Source: Bryoerythrophyllum caledonicum
Taxonomy: Eukaryota; Streptophyta; Bryopsida; Pottiales; Pottiaceae
Length of the DNA: 64,000 nt
Reading direction: 5' to 3'
Assembly (NCBI GenBank): GCA_963971425.1
Contig: OZ020519.1
Coordinates: 19,117,397 to 19,181,396 of the forward strand
Shown here: piece after piece, positions 11,326 to 22,690 of the stretch
How positions within the stretch are numbered: position 1 is the first letter of the stretch
Layout: each line of letters begins with the position of its first letter
Made by a program: the position numbers and the translations under genes
The notes under the pieces: generated by a model
Database searches by the model: none
What the model was told of the DNA's origin: nothing
What the model saw: only the letters and a program-made list of their open reading frames with translations

Positions 11326-12207
11326 CACGCTCTACTCTCAAGCTCAGGAAGCTCAATCGGGAGAGACGACGGAACAAGACGACGAGCGAACGATCGGAGG
11401 ACGAGAACGTCAGAAGCGCAGACGAGGATCGACGACGGAGGGACGATGATAGACGAAATCGAAGCGAGGATGGACGAAGAGGGACGAAAGAGCTGGTCAG
11501 GAAGGGAATAAGATGCATCATCCAGGTTTTTGTAGCCAAAATTTAGATGCATCATCCAGGTTTTTTAGAATCCACTTGTATCATGCTGCATCGGCAGTTC
11601 CAACAGAATGATAATGTAGGAAACATCTTTACAATCTAGAAGAAAGTTATGATCTTTGATGGCGTTCACCCCATCAACGTGGCCTGGAAGGTGGTGATAG
11701 ACCTCTATGGTTTAGCCCCATGCTTCACTTAAGAGAGCCCCCAACCCCTAAGGTTGGATGCAAGGGTGGCAATGTAATGTTGTTGTAAACTCCTTCAAAA
11801 GTATATTCTTGGTTAGTGAAAAGATGAGGACTTCATTGAATAGAAAAACTACTTATGTTGGGTGAAGAAACCCATAAAATGAATGGAGAGAATGTATGGG
11901 GTGACCAAAGGATTTTGTAATATGATCTTACTAGTGGGGTACCCGTGTCCTCCGGACACAACATTTTTTTGTATTGAGTCCCCACCTCCCCGTCTCCTAG
12001 CCCTTTCCCTCCAATCCATCGTCCCCCCCGTCCTTGTCCCCTTGTCCCCTTGTCCCCATCCCCGTCCCCGTCCCCATCCCCGCCCCGTCCATTTATCCAA
12101 AACCCTAACTTGTACCCGTGTCACCCATGTTACCCGTGTCCTCTGGACACAACATTTTTGATAAATGTCCCCCCAATCCATTGTCCCCCCCCCGTCCCGC
12201 CCCGTCC
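11326..12207. other. Repeat-rich spacer
   Basis: No gene is supported. AGATGCATCATCCAGGTTTT occurs twice about 33 bp apart (11511 and 11544). CCGTGTCCTCCGGACACAAC near 11943 recurs with one change near 12132. Between them lies a pyrimidine-rich CCCCGTCC microsatellite (about 12030-12095). Confidence 0.4.
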
Positions 12208-12303
12208 TTTTATCCGAAATCCTAACTTTTAGCTTTTCATTTTATCCAAAATCCTAACTTTTAGCTTTTCATTTTATCCAGAATCCTAACTTTTAGCTTT
12301 TCA
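12208..12303. repeat. 32-bp tandem repeat, 3 copies
   Basis: Three head-to-tail 32-bp units starting TTTTATCC and ending TTTTAGCTTTTCA; the copies differ at a single position. A related TTATCCAAAACCCTAAC occurs at ~12095. Confidence 0.85.
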
Positions 12304-12377
12304 TCCAAAAGTGTTTTTCATCGACGCGTTCATCCATTGACGGACCATTTTCATCCGACGGATTTCTCATCCTGTAT

Positions 12378-13255
12378 TCTATTATAATAAGAGATCATCA
12401 TACTACTAAAATCATAATCCGCGCAGTGAACCACGCAGCGATCAATCGTGCAGTCAACCGTGCAGTGAACTATAGGAACGATGCAGCCAACCGCGCAATG
12501 AATCATGTTACTTTTTTTTTAATAGAGTTTGTAATATAAAAACTACACTAAAATGGTTGGACTATTGCGTTGCGAAGCATTAGCTTGAGTTTTTTGGTGT
12601 GTCAAATTTGCATTTGTGTGTTGCAATTTGTGCTCTTGATTACAAATTTGACGTTCAAAATATTTTTTGAGTTAAGCACTAAAAGATTGAACTGTAAATT
12701 ATGAGTTGTAAACTTGGAGTGAAAAAGTTGTGAAGTTGGAGTTGTGATCTTGGAGGTTGGCATACAAAGTTGGAATTGCAAAATTGCATATTCGAGTTGT
12801 GAAGATTGAAATTACAAGTTTTGAGGTGAGATTGCAAGTTTTGAGAGTGCAACAACAAATTGAGTTTGTGGGTGTGTGAAATTGAGATTGTAATTGCAAA
12901 TTGAGTCTGCGGATGTGTGAAATTGAGATTATAATTGCAAGTTGAATTTGTGGGTGTGTGAAATTTTCATTTGTGTCTTGCAATTTGTGCTTATCCAAAA
13001 TAAATTTGAAATTCTTGATTACAAATTTAACATTCATCACATTTTTGAAATTCCATGTTAAAATGCAAAAAATCTAAAACCTAATTTGTTTTTTTCTATT
13101 CTATTCTATTACATTATTAAAATTCATGCATAGGTTTCAAAGACATATTTATATTGTTTGTAGATTGTTGTTACCTTTCTTTTTATATTTTGTGATATAA
13201 AAACTACATCAAAATGGTTGAACTAATGCTTTGCAAAGCAAGCACCAACTGCTAG
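12378..13255 (+). mobile_element. Possible non-autonomous Helitron-like element
   Basis: The right end has the features of a plant Helitron 3' end: a perfect 14-nt palindrome TGCTTTGCAAAGCA (13227-13240) then, 11 nt later, CTAG followed by T (13252-13256). A possible 5' end TCTATTATAATAAG begins at 12378, but it is not preceded by the expected A. A diverged copy of the hairpin region occurs inside at about 12531-12590. No Rep/helicase coding sequence is present. Ends were judged by eye and this is a weak call. Confidence 0.28.
12856..12975. repeat. 41-bp tandem repeat, ~2.7 copies
   Basis: Units containing TTGTGGGTGTGTGAAATTGA and ATTGCAAATTGA repeat with a 41-bp period within a longer stretch of simple TTG/ATTG-rich sequence. 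Confidence 0.7.
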
Positions 13256-13567
13256 TTATTGCAAAAACCACACTCCAACATGGGCAATGCACTTGTACAA
13301 AAGCATCAGATGATGCCTTGTTTATGATTTGAAATTGTGTTTTGAGTACTCTTTTTCTATAGCACCTAGGTCACTTTCTAGTATGGAAATCGATCTTTAC
13401 AAATTATCTTCAATTAGTGTGTAAACATTCTAAAATCTAATGAAAATAACAATACACTATAATTCAATAGCAAGGTCATCATTCCTCATTTCAATTGGTT
13501 ATCTCCAAGGCACTTTGAACTATGATGTAGGGAAGCACTTAGTGTAGAAACATCGAAGGGAACATCG

Positions 13568-13672
13568 AAGGGAACATGGGGACAGAAAAAGGGAACATGG
13601 GAACATGGGAAGGGAACATGGGGACAGAAAAAGGGAACATGGGAACATGGGAAGGGAACATGGGAACTTCGT
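13568..13672. repeat. 42-bp minisatellite upstream of EMC5
   Basis: Two complete 42-bp units and a partial third, built from GGGAACATGGG and GGGACAGAAAAA. The period is a multiple of three and the plus-strand frame stays open into the EMC5 coding frame, so upstream in-frame ATGs exist from 13576. Confidence 0.85.
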
Positions 13673-13752
13673 CTCTCTCGCAAAACTCAGGTCTGCGAAA
13701 CCTAAACCTTGTTTTCGGAAGTGAGCTCGGAAGTTATTTCGCGACAGCAGCT

Positions 13753-14846
13753 ATGGGCCGGGTCGATTTCGTCATCGGAGTCGTGGGCGCTCTCTTGCTG
13801 GCGCACGGTGCTGTCTCCACTGTCCAATGTGCGTATCGCCTTCCACTTCCTCTCATTGTTCATCGTTCACGTTTTCCACGAGAAGAGGTTTCTCTTCGCA
13901 GATGAGATCCATAGGGTTTGACTCCTTATTGTATGTGATCGTTGAGAATCAGGGTTTACTTGTGAGAGCGAGTGACGAAGTTGTTTGATTCCAAGCATGT
14001 CTGCCTTATCGTTGCGTTTTTTTGCGATCATTGCGAATTAGGGTTTACTTCTGAGAGCGAAGTTGCTTGATTTAGGGTTTTGAGATCGAAGATTGCTTTT
14101 AAAACTTGTTTTTACACTCAGAAACGGGCAATGTTGTGCAGATAGGGATGCTTTGAAGATCAGTGAAGTGGATTTCACGTATCCGCCTCTACAGGTGAGT
14201 CGACTTTAGAGATTCGAACATGCGCATTTTTGTAGATCTGTCGTTGTTGTTTCACTATTCTCAGGATGTTGTTATGTTGGTGCAATTTCCAGGTACTCGT
14301 ACAGGTCGCGGTAAGTTTGGTGCTATGTTTATGGGCCGCACTTAAAGTACCTGGCGCCTTTCTCCCGATTTTGCCAGACGCAAAAGAGAACATGTAAGAA
14401 TCTTTTGAAGCCTCACTTTTGTAGGATCTCTTGCAAATCCCAAAGGTGTCAGGTTCTAAAACTTTAACTGAGCGTTTCTGTGTGTTTTAGAGTATGTTTG
14501 AATCATAGGGTTTTGGTTGTGGTTTTTATGTTTACTGTCCTACAACCAGAAAAAATAACTGAAAAGATCCTACAAAAAAACGTTCACAAAAGGTGTTAAC
14601 CAGCAGAAGATGTATATTAGTGAGATACAAACATGTTCTATTGCATTTGTCTAGATGTCTTAACAGCAGGAATAGTAAACACTCAACAAAAGATGTCAAC
14701 CAGTAATTTTTTCAGCGTTGATAAACAATGACAAGAGTCTTTGTGATTGTAGGGTGATGGAGCTCCCGGCAAACTTGGACTCCATGATTTTCAATCATCG
14801 GGGGAAGCTTTTTCCACCTCAACTTGTGGAAGCTAAATTTTCATGA
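13753..14846 (+). CDS. ER membrane protein complex subunit 5 (EMC5/MMgT)
   Basis: Four exons: 13753-13828, 14142-14194, 14293-14393 and 14753-14846, all GT-AG, giving 107 aa, the usual length. Exon 1 encodes the first membrane helix (about residues 4-22). YRDALKISEVDF follows across the junction, then a second helix LVQVAVSLVLCLWAALKV, and the family signature LPANLDSMIFNHRGK near the end. EMC5 is a two-helix core subunit of the ER membrane insertase that places tail-anchored and multipass proteins in the bilayer; animal homologues were also described as Mg2+ transporters. The ATG at 13753 gives the conserved start. In-frame ATGs upstream in a 42-bp minisatellite could add up to 59 residues; I treat these as untranslated. 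Confidence 0.93.
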
Positions 14847-15897
14847 GCGGCATGCTCTTTCACTTGGTGATACTTTTGAGCTTGAAGTGTTCTTTTCAAA
14901 AAAAAATCAGGAGATGCAATTTATAATCCAGTTATTTTCTTACTACTACTCCTATTGTACTTGGAGTATTATTCATCTCCTCGGCGTCATCACATGTGGG
15001 ATTCTTAAAGTGATGATGTTCTTTTGAGTAGTGGGTAGAGTGGTGTATAATGTGCTATGGGACTTTATGATTCCTGAGCCCTACTCAGACTTGGCTTTAA
15101 TCACTTCATAGATACCATGTTTCTTTAAAATGAAATATTAGTTCTAAATCCTAAAAAGCGCACAGGGCACAGAACAGAACCGGAACATAGTGAAATTTAG
15201 CCTGAGAAAACATGAAAGCAAAGTGTGTATATGATGGAATGAAAGGCATTCAACTGAAAAACTTTACTTAACAGTGATTTTCTTTTAGTGGCAAAAGAGG
15301 CACTCCATCGTCCAAATAAGTAGAGCAGATACTATTTAACTATTATTTGCCAAAAACAGTTCAAAACTGCCAAGTCTGACGCAAGGAGTGGAGAAGGGAA
15401 GAAAGAGTTTTTATGTTTATCACATAAGATCTTAATTCATACTACTAAAAACATCACTTGCATTAAATTTGCCCAAGATTTGCAAAAGCCCACCTCAGAA
15501 CTTTGGTGCTAATTTTTTAGGGATTAAGCAGTAGACAACATGTAAAAGACAGAAGATGTCAGCTTTAACCCTTTACCACCTAAGTGGACCGCGAGGGCCT
15601 TGGAGAATCTACAAGAGCAATAGATTGTGCAAAACACCACATATACAAAGGATACATTTCATCACAACCCCACTTCACGAAAACCATTGTAGTCCACCAA
15701 TGCGTGATCAAGGAAATCCATTGGAAAGCTAACAACTTGCCCAAAGAAGATACCGACGGCCAAATGTGGAAACACCAAGAGCACCAAAATCGACCCTCCC
15801 AGGGCCTCGTAGGTATTAAAGGGTGAAAACAGAACTATACATACAGAATAAGAGGTTAATCTCAGACCCGTTGTCTTGGCAAATTAGCCAATCTCAC
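14847..15897. other. Convergent intergenic region
   Basis: Holds the EMC5 3' UTR and the downstream flank of PLD zeta. Only short spurious frames; no RNA gene recognised. Confidence 0.4.
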
Positions 15898-16025
15898 CAT
15901 CAGTGAATTATTTGTGCAGAAGCATAGTACTCACTTCCTTTGAAAACCAGCACCAAGTGTCTAGTCCCAAATCTGATGACTAACACCATCAGTGGAATTA
16001 TTACGCGGAAGCCTCGTACTCACTA
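15898..16025 (-). pseudogene. Two decayed copies of the PLD zeta C-terminal tail
   Basis: Downstream of the PLD zeta stop (16066) the final coding stretch occurs twice more on the same strand. The copy at 15898-15960 reads LVFKGSEYYASAQIIH then stop, against RPVFKESEFYASAQIFH then stop in the gene. The copy at 15987-16020 keeps SEY-ASA and FH-stop but has two internal TAA codons. The three tails are spaced 77-89 bp apart, indicating repeated local duplication of the terminal exon end. Confidence 0.75.
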
Positions 16026-16065
16026 GCATCAAAATGTGATGCTAAGCAAATGAACAGGTCCATCA

Positions 16066-19000
16066 TCAGTGGAATATTTGGGCTGAAGCATAGAACTCAC
16101 TTTCTTTGAAAACTGGCCGCAAGTCTTCAGCCGACATGAAATTGAGGGGGAAGTGTACAAGGTGGCCGCGGATGGCCTGCAGCCGCCGATCCTGGTCATC
16201 CAGCGGCTCGGGCGCGATGCCGAGGTCGATGGTAGTGCTAGAGGCGTGGCCCATCTTCTCCTTGCGCTGCGCCGTCGCGTGACGCAGCGCGGATCGCGAG
16301 TGAATATTGTCGGCAGGAATGCATCCGAATATTGCCTGATACACCTCGGCGTTCCGGTCCGCGGTCGCCATCCACACGTCGCAGCCAACCGGGTCCCGGA
16401 TGGTGTCCATGTCTGAGGGCGGAATCCCCAGGTGCTCAGACCAGAGCGAGAGACGGAGGGAATGCGCAAATCGACCGGCACGCCATGGCTTTCCGTCCAT
16501 TGTCGAGGTGACGAACTCCTGATCCTCCAACACCACGCCCATCTCGGAGTCGCGGGCGCCGAGCAGGCTCCGGTCGTTGATGTTCGCAGAGCCGATGAGC
16601 GTGAACCTGTCGTCGACGATCATGAGCTTGCTGTGCACGTAGACCTGGCTGGTGGCGAGCGGACCGCCAGGCTCCAAGCGACCGAAGCTGCGGAGGCCGT
16701 GGAAGGAGACGTACTCGTCTGCTTTGGACCCGAGGGAGTCCTTCAAGCGCTGCAGTAGCGAGTGCTTTCCGCGACAAATGGTGCGGAACTGCCAGTGCAT
16801 GATGAACCGGACGGACGCGGCGCCCGAGTCGTCCACGCCGCCCTGGAACCCGGGGAGGAGGGGCATGACGACGATCACGCGGAAGCGCTGGCGCTCCCGG
16901 TGCGCGCGCATGATACGCGAGTAGAGCGCTTGGAGGACGCGGTTCTGGATCGTCTCGTCCCCGTCCAGCCCCGAGATGAAGAACTGATTCTCGATGTAGA
17001 CGAAGTGCTCCGCTTTCTCGATCAACGCGCAGTACGCGGCGTGGATGCTCCGCTCCTCGGGCTGCGTCGTGCCGGCGGACCACTGGCCCACGCTGCGGAT
17101 CACCTGGATCTTGCACTGGGCGCGTGGGCCGACGTCACCGAGCTCGGACGCGTCCACGTCCGGGTCCTCGCCTGGCTCCACTAACCCCCACCAATCGGTC
17201 TCGTTCTCGAGCTCTGGCACAGCCGCCGCTTTGAAGCTGAAGTGGTCACTGCTTTCTTTGCCTGAGCTCTTGGAGTCAGGGGTGAAAAACGCTGAGGATG
17301 TCATGGAGTCGCGCTCGTCAGGGCACGGCACCACGCGGCCGCTGCTGCGCATCCGGGGAGTGCCACTTCCGAAAGTTCCAGGAGCTCCAGTTGAGCCACG
17401 AGTGTCGAGTCCTGAGACGTCGAGCTCTTTCGGGATGAGCAGCGGGATACTAGCGTACGACGCCAGCTTCTCGGCGTCGGTGGCTTGCTGTAGCGCGGCT
17501 TCCACCTCCACTTTGGCCTCCTCCTCTTCAAGACCAGTGAGGTAATGCGGGATGACCATGTGCTGATGTGGGAGCAGGATGGGAATGGTCATCGTGTTGG
17601 GCGCCTTGTTGCGCTTCGCGAAGTTCCACCTCTGGACGAAGTGACGCGCTACGTCGCGGCACGCAGGGCCCCAGATGGCGCATTGGACGTCGTGCCATGG
17701 CATCCGAGGGAGCTTGCTCCGGTCCAGTTCATCCTTCATGGCGTCCTCCCACGAGTTCGGCTCCGACTCACGCGGGTTGTAGTAGTCTTTCCCCGGCCAA
17801 ATCGAGGATGGTTTGTCCCAGACGCGGTGGGAGGGATCATCGTACCGGCCGTAACAGAGGTCGAGTCCGCCGAGGAAGCAGACGCGGTGGTCCACGATCA
17901 CCAGCTTCTCATGGTGCGACCAGAGGTAGACGCCGGAGGAGAAGTGGTCGGGCCAGCGGAGCACCTTGATGTTCTCGTGGATCCCCTGCAGCCGCCGCTT
18001 CGAGTAGTTACTGTTGATCTTGAGCGCCATGGACACCTCCTTGTACAGGAGCACGTAAACCTGCACCCCGGCCCTCGCCTTGCGCTCCAGCAGCACGTCC
18101 AGGCGCGAGGCCTCGTGCGACGCGAACGGCCTGCGCAGGTAGAGTTCCGGGCACAGCCACCAGCCCGTCAGGAAAATCTCCGACTGCGCGCCCTCGATGG
18201 CCGTGGCGATGGCCTCGAACGCGGCCTTCCCGTCTACGAACCACTGCGCCTCACTGCCGTCGCCTGTCAAGCCTCTCTGGGGCGCGTACGACCCGAATCT
18301 GTGCGGGTTGCACCATCCATCGCTCGGCTTCACGGCCGCGTCGTTCACCGCGTCCACCCAGTCGCGCGCGCTCACCGCCCTGTTCGTTCGGAACGTCACC
18401 TCGCGGTTGCCGCAGTCCACTTTGAACGAGAACTTCAGCAAATTCCGCTCCTTCTGAAGCTCTGCTAGCGCAACTGGTTTCTGCAAAAGAAAATCCCTGC
18501 AAAACCTTAGTACCTGGACGCCAAGACGAGAACACTGTAAACTGTGGTTTTCACATTGCCAATTGTGCTACCTCTCTTTGACCAATTTGTAACTTGTTTC
18601 CCTCTGCTCATGTCATAAATGTAACATGTCCTACTACATCTACATATTAAAACCTCTTGTTAGAATACAGAAATGTCATAAAAAAACAACTTTTCTCTAC
18701 TCACGTGATGAACCTAACATGCCTACTCGTGCGAGAACTCTAGCATACCCAACTGCATCTATACATAAGAAATTTAGGTGACAAGACGAGAAAACTGCAA
18801 AGATCCACATAACTTAAGGCTTGTTGTTTACCTCAGAGGAGCCCAGCACGTCAAACACAATGATGTCCAGAGGCGTCGCATCAAGCGGATCTGCAAGCAG
18901 AACCAAGAACCCGGGCTTGAGCACCGCCCAAACCTCCTGCCAATTCGTATTGAAGCAGCACCAGCACGACTCCCAAAACCGAGCGCACGAGGAGGCCCGC

Positions 19001-19816
19001 TCATCCGGAAACCGAGGCAGGTGCTTCACCATGACGTACCCCTCCTGCAGCTTGGGCCCATACTCGGCCGCAAAAGAGAGCCGGCTCACCTCCAAAAACT
19101 TGCACACCTCAATAGAATTCACAATCTCCAAACTCTCCAGGAAGTGGTTCAAGTAGTTCTGCATCGCCGCAGTAGCTCGTTGGGAAATAACAGGAAGACG
19201 CCCAATCGCAGGGCGAATAACCGGAAGCGCAGCACTCGAAGGAACGTCTCTCCTGACACAATAGAACCCTTCATCCTCATGCTGAACTTCCTCAGGCTGC
19301 TCTCCCTCGCGAGATAGCTCACGCGAGAGACGACGTCCATGAGAAGAACTGTGACGCTCGAAAGAGTTATGACGTCCATGGTGCGAGGAGGATCTGCGAG
19401 GCTCGTTTGAGGAGGGATGCTCCTCTCCGAAGCCGAGGTTGTGCGCCCACTCCTTGATCTGCTCCTGCTTGTCCTGGATATCTTCGAGTAGCACGCGCTT
19501 CTTCAAGGCCAAGTGCAAGAACAGGAGCTGCGTGGCCTTCCGCTCCAGGCGCCATGTGAAGTGCTTGTACTGGACTTCGATGGTGTACACGAGCTGGAAT
19601 GCGAGGCTCTGGTCGTTGCGCTCGGAGCGCGAGACGTCCACCACGCGCGCCGTGGGGAGCTCCGTGAAGATGCCGTCGGGTGGAGCTCGCTGCTCTTCTG
19701 GCTCGGAGGGACCCATGGGCAGCGGCACATACTGGTACTTGGAGCCCAGGTCGTCGCCGGCTGCTTCATCATCCACCTCTCTCCTGTTGTTATCCAGCTT
19801 TGCAAGCTTCCCGGAT
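16066..19816 (-). CDS. Phospholipase D zeta (PX-PH-PLD), 5' end unresolved
   Basis: Two long exons, 19816-18832 and 18480-16066, join in phase to at least 1132 aa. Order: acidic N-terminus, PX region from FTELPTARVVDVS, a Ser/His/Arg-rich insertion, conserved DVPSSAALPVIRP, PH region ending LDIIVFDVL, then the catalytic core. Both HxKxxxxD motifs are intact: HHEKLVIVDH (~17887-17916) and HSKLMIVDDR (~16608-16634). GGLDLCYGRYD and YIENQFFISG flank them, and it ends in the conserved ESEFYAS tail. The enzyme hydrolyses phosphatidylcholine and similar lipids to phosphatidic acid at endomembranes, Ca2+-independently in the zeta class. The acceptor TTTTTTTACAG at 19817-19826 shows that an upstream exon with the start is missing; a GTGAGT donor at 21179-21174 on this strand may end it. 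Seed-plant zeta genes have many introns, so the 2.4-kb catalytic exon is unusual. Confidence 0.93.
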
Positions 19817-21642
19817 CTGTAAAAAAAGGGAAACATCACCTCTATGTACACAACAACGATGAAAGGCGAAAATAAAAGTGGCAGTGAAAGTAAAAGATGG
19901 TTCTATGTCTTCACAGATATACACCGAAAGTAAACCTTCCTAAATTGGTTCCTAAACCCTCCTAGATTGTGTTATGTCTTCATACACTGAAAGTAAACCC
20001 TCCTAGATGATTCGATGAAAACTGAACCCTACTGTAACTGAAGAAAAAGATGTACATTCCCCGAGACATGACGGTTTTTCGTGTTGTGCTATTTCACTTT
20101 AACCAATTTGTGTTATTTTCTGAGAGAAAAGAACGAGCTAGAAATTATATGGCAGTTCATCATATTGTGCTATGTCGCTTTAACTAATTTTTGTTTTTCT
20201 CTCTCCAACATGCCCAACTGCATCTACACAAATCAGAACCTATTTAGAGTACACAAATGGTATCAAAAGATCTAACCTTCCGGTAAAGAAGATATATATA
20301 TTTTTTCTGAGAGAAAGAACGAGCTAGAAAAACCACCACACAACGAACAACAAAGAACGACCTAGTGTGCCAATGTAACGAATACTCTCTAGAAGCAAAA
20401 CATGATTTTCCAAGAAAGCCAGAAGTTTCAAGAAGAAATACCTGATTTTATACAAAGGTTACCACGCCTGACCAGTTCATACAGTAACTTGATTTCAAGT
20501 ACTCAAAATCACGATCAGTTTCTCCGATTGCAAGCTGGGAATCACGAACCCAGGTCATTTACAAGCGTGGAATCGCTTCTGTGCCAAGAAATCAAATCTG
20601 CAAGCACGGCTTTTCATGTCAGATGCCTGTAACTACACCAATCATTTCTTAAACCACATTTATGATCTTCATTTTCTACTCTTAATTGCACCACCGATTA
20701 CACAATCAACGCTGAATTCTCACATGGAAAAAAGCTCCATCATATGCTACAACTTTCCCACATTGACCTAGCCTAGTGAAACCTCGAGAGACAGAAATTC
20801 TAGCGGTCGATTCAATTCGTTTTCAGCCGAAGGAAAGCAAAAAGCTTGGACTTCTCGGCTCTCCGATTCTACAAGAAGTTTACCACTCTAGCTTTCCACT
20901 ATCCATGTGACAATTGACCCCTAAATATGCATGTTTCCATCAACTAGAAGCTGTACCCACTTCCAAAACAAAGCACTCTAGCACAGGTGCAAATTAGGAA
21001 GAAAGACACAGACTCTAATGAAATCTCTTCTTCTAATTAAAACCAATTAAAACCAAACCACATTGACCCAAACTCTGATTTCAGCTCCAATTACAACACA
21101 TCTCTCGTTCTAGGAAAAAAAAACCTTCAAACACCCCCGGAAAGACGCTCCTGTCGCAAAAAACCCGCTTACAACTCACCGATTCGCCTCCTCCCGATTC
21201 TTCGACGCAATCCCTGAAGAGTCACAGCAAGAGCAGTATGCGCAATCTGAGGTCACTCGAGACTCCCATCCACCAATATCTCTTGATGATTACAAGGAGT
21301 TTGTACTGGACAAACCAGGGTTTGAATCTTCAGAAGCGATACCGCAACATACTCTTGAGTGGGAACCCAAGAGAGTGGAAAAGAGAGGAATTCTGAGCGC
21401 GCGGCCACTGGAACAGCGAGGGAAGTGGTGGTGTGCTTTGGTGTCCGCCATCGCTGGCATCGCTCCAAAGGCCTTTGGAGCCCCCTCTCTCTGCAGTGCT
21501 TCCTCCGTCCCCTTTGCATGCATCGCGTGGTAAGAGGACAAGGTGGGAGTGAAAAGTAAAAGGCGGGAGTGAAAAGAAAAAGGTAAGAGTGAAATGTGAA
21601 AAGTAAAAGGATAGGGTAAATTAGATATTAATTTATCGATTT
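19817..21642. other. PLD zeta 5' region
   Basis: Probably first intron, leader and promoter of PLD zeta. A candidate 5' exon ends at 21180 (minus) before GTGAGT, but its frame compatible with the next exon meets a TAA at ~21290 without an ATG, so it may be untranslated. Nothing else is supported. Confidence 0.35.
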
Positions 21643-21910
21643 GACAGGACATCCCCCACGCTTGGACTTACCGGGTGGGGATGAGGTGGTGGGGCCAAAA
21701 CCTGGCCCCTATTTTTTTTTTGAATGGGGGCCTAAATTTAGCCCAAGGAGGACCTGTAGACTGAATTAGGGCCGTAGGCCCCAATTTTGTTAAAAAAAAA
21801 GCCAAAAAAAGCCTCTGACCCCCCCAAAATGGGAGGGCCAGAAAAATGAACCCATGCAATTAAGACGGGGGCCCACCTCGGGTAAGTTTGAGCGTGGGGG
21901 ACGTCCTGTC
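21643..21910. mobile_element. 268-bp MITE-like element with ~37-bp TIRs
   Basis: The ends GACAGGACATCCCCCACGCT and, inverted, GACAGGACGTCCCCCACGCT continue as an imperfect inverted repeat for about 37 bp. A 9-bp direct repeat TTAATTTAT lies just outside both ends (21628-21636 and 21917-21925), six bases from the TIRs. A 9-bp duplication would suit a Mutator-like element, but the region is AT-rich and the gap is awkward. No coding capacity. Confidence 0.65.
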
Positions 21911-22187
21911 CGCGCCTTAATTTATATATTATCATTATTACTACCACTCTTCCTACTACTGATTATTGTTAGCATTTTTGTTAGTAACACTAAATCTATT
22001 ATTGTCAATATTATTATTCATATCATTCATTGATAATAATTCTTACTAATGTTGTTGATGATGTTGGTTATGGATTTCCTAATTTTAAAAAAGGTTAATT
22101 CTTATGTTTGAACCATTTAATGCTAATCCTTGGAAGTTATAGGCATACGTTGAATTGGAAGACTAGACCTTTGGTGGGTTCTAGTAA

Positions 22188-22465
22188 GGCACCACGGCCT
22201 TGGTGTAGTGGTTTGGGTCATGGCACACCGGTGAGGTGGTTGTGAGTTCAAGTCCTATTGCCGGCGTGGTGCCTACCAGCATAGTCCACCCAATTATGGT
22301 GGGGGGTCCCAAGACCTCGTTGTATGGGGACCCACAAAGCCCTTGGAGGAGATGACATGTCGGTTGTCTCTAAGGCAACTAGTGTAGAGAAGCACTTAGC
22401 ATAGAAAAGTGTTTATCCTCAAGAGGGGGGAGTAGTTCTATTACACTAGCCTATGTCCCATGGCC
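22188..22465 (+). mobile_element. SINE-like element with tRNA-like head
   Basis: The head has a Pol III A box TGGTGTAGTGG (22201-22211) and B box GTTCAAGTCC (22246-22255) at tRNA spacing. It is enclosed by a 9-bp acceptor-like stem GGCACCACG (22188-22196) with CGTGGTGCC (22265-22273). No proper anticodon arm is evident, so it is not a functional tRNA. The following tail contains TCCTCAAGAGGGG, which recurs at ~38275. The 3' end is not clearly defined. Confidence 0.6.
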
Positions 22466-22469
22466 ATAT

Positions 22470-22690
22470 GTTTAGGGGGGTTTTACACTATGGTGGAGAA
22501 CTCCACCGCCCGGTCAAGAAGTCTCGGCCAAGACATGGTTATTTGAGGCGAGCGGTGGATGTTGGACAAGACAAAAAAAGAATGAAGTAATGCATGAAGA
22601 AGTCTTGACCGGTTAGTAGTGTAAACATCCAACGGTGAAGTCCACCGCCCAACTTCATAAGGTGAAGACCACCGGTGAACTTCACCACCA
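22470..22690. repeat. Dispersed repeat with TTACACTATGGTGGAGAAC end
   Basis: Starts with TTTTACACTATGGTGGAGAA; the reverse complement of the same end occurs at about 29886-29925 (TTCTCCACCATAGTGTAAA), beside further GGCCATAGTGTAAACCC at 29811. The inner sequence carries several CACCGG/CCGGTG hairpins (22620-22690). Probably two members of one MITE-like family in opposite orientation. Confidence 0.5.

Noticed and set aside
11316..11546. Arg/Glu-rich ORF
   Set aside because: Low-complexity charged repeat without start context or splice support.
17545..18468. 307-codon plus-strand ORF
   Set aside because: It is the antisense shadow of the PLD zeta catalytic exon; GC-rich third positions suppress stops on the other strand and no family is recognisable.
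22188..22280. Functional tRNA gene
   Set aside because: Pol III boxes are present but no valid anticodon arm can be drawn.
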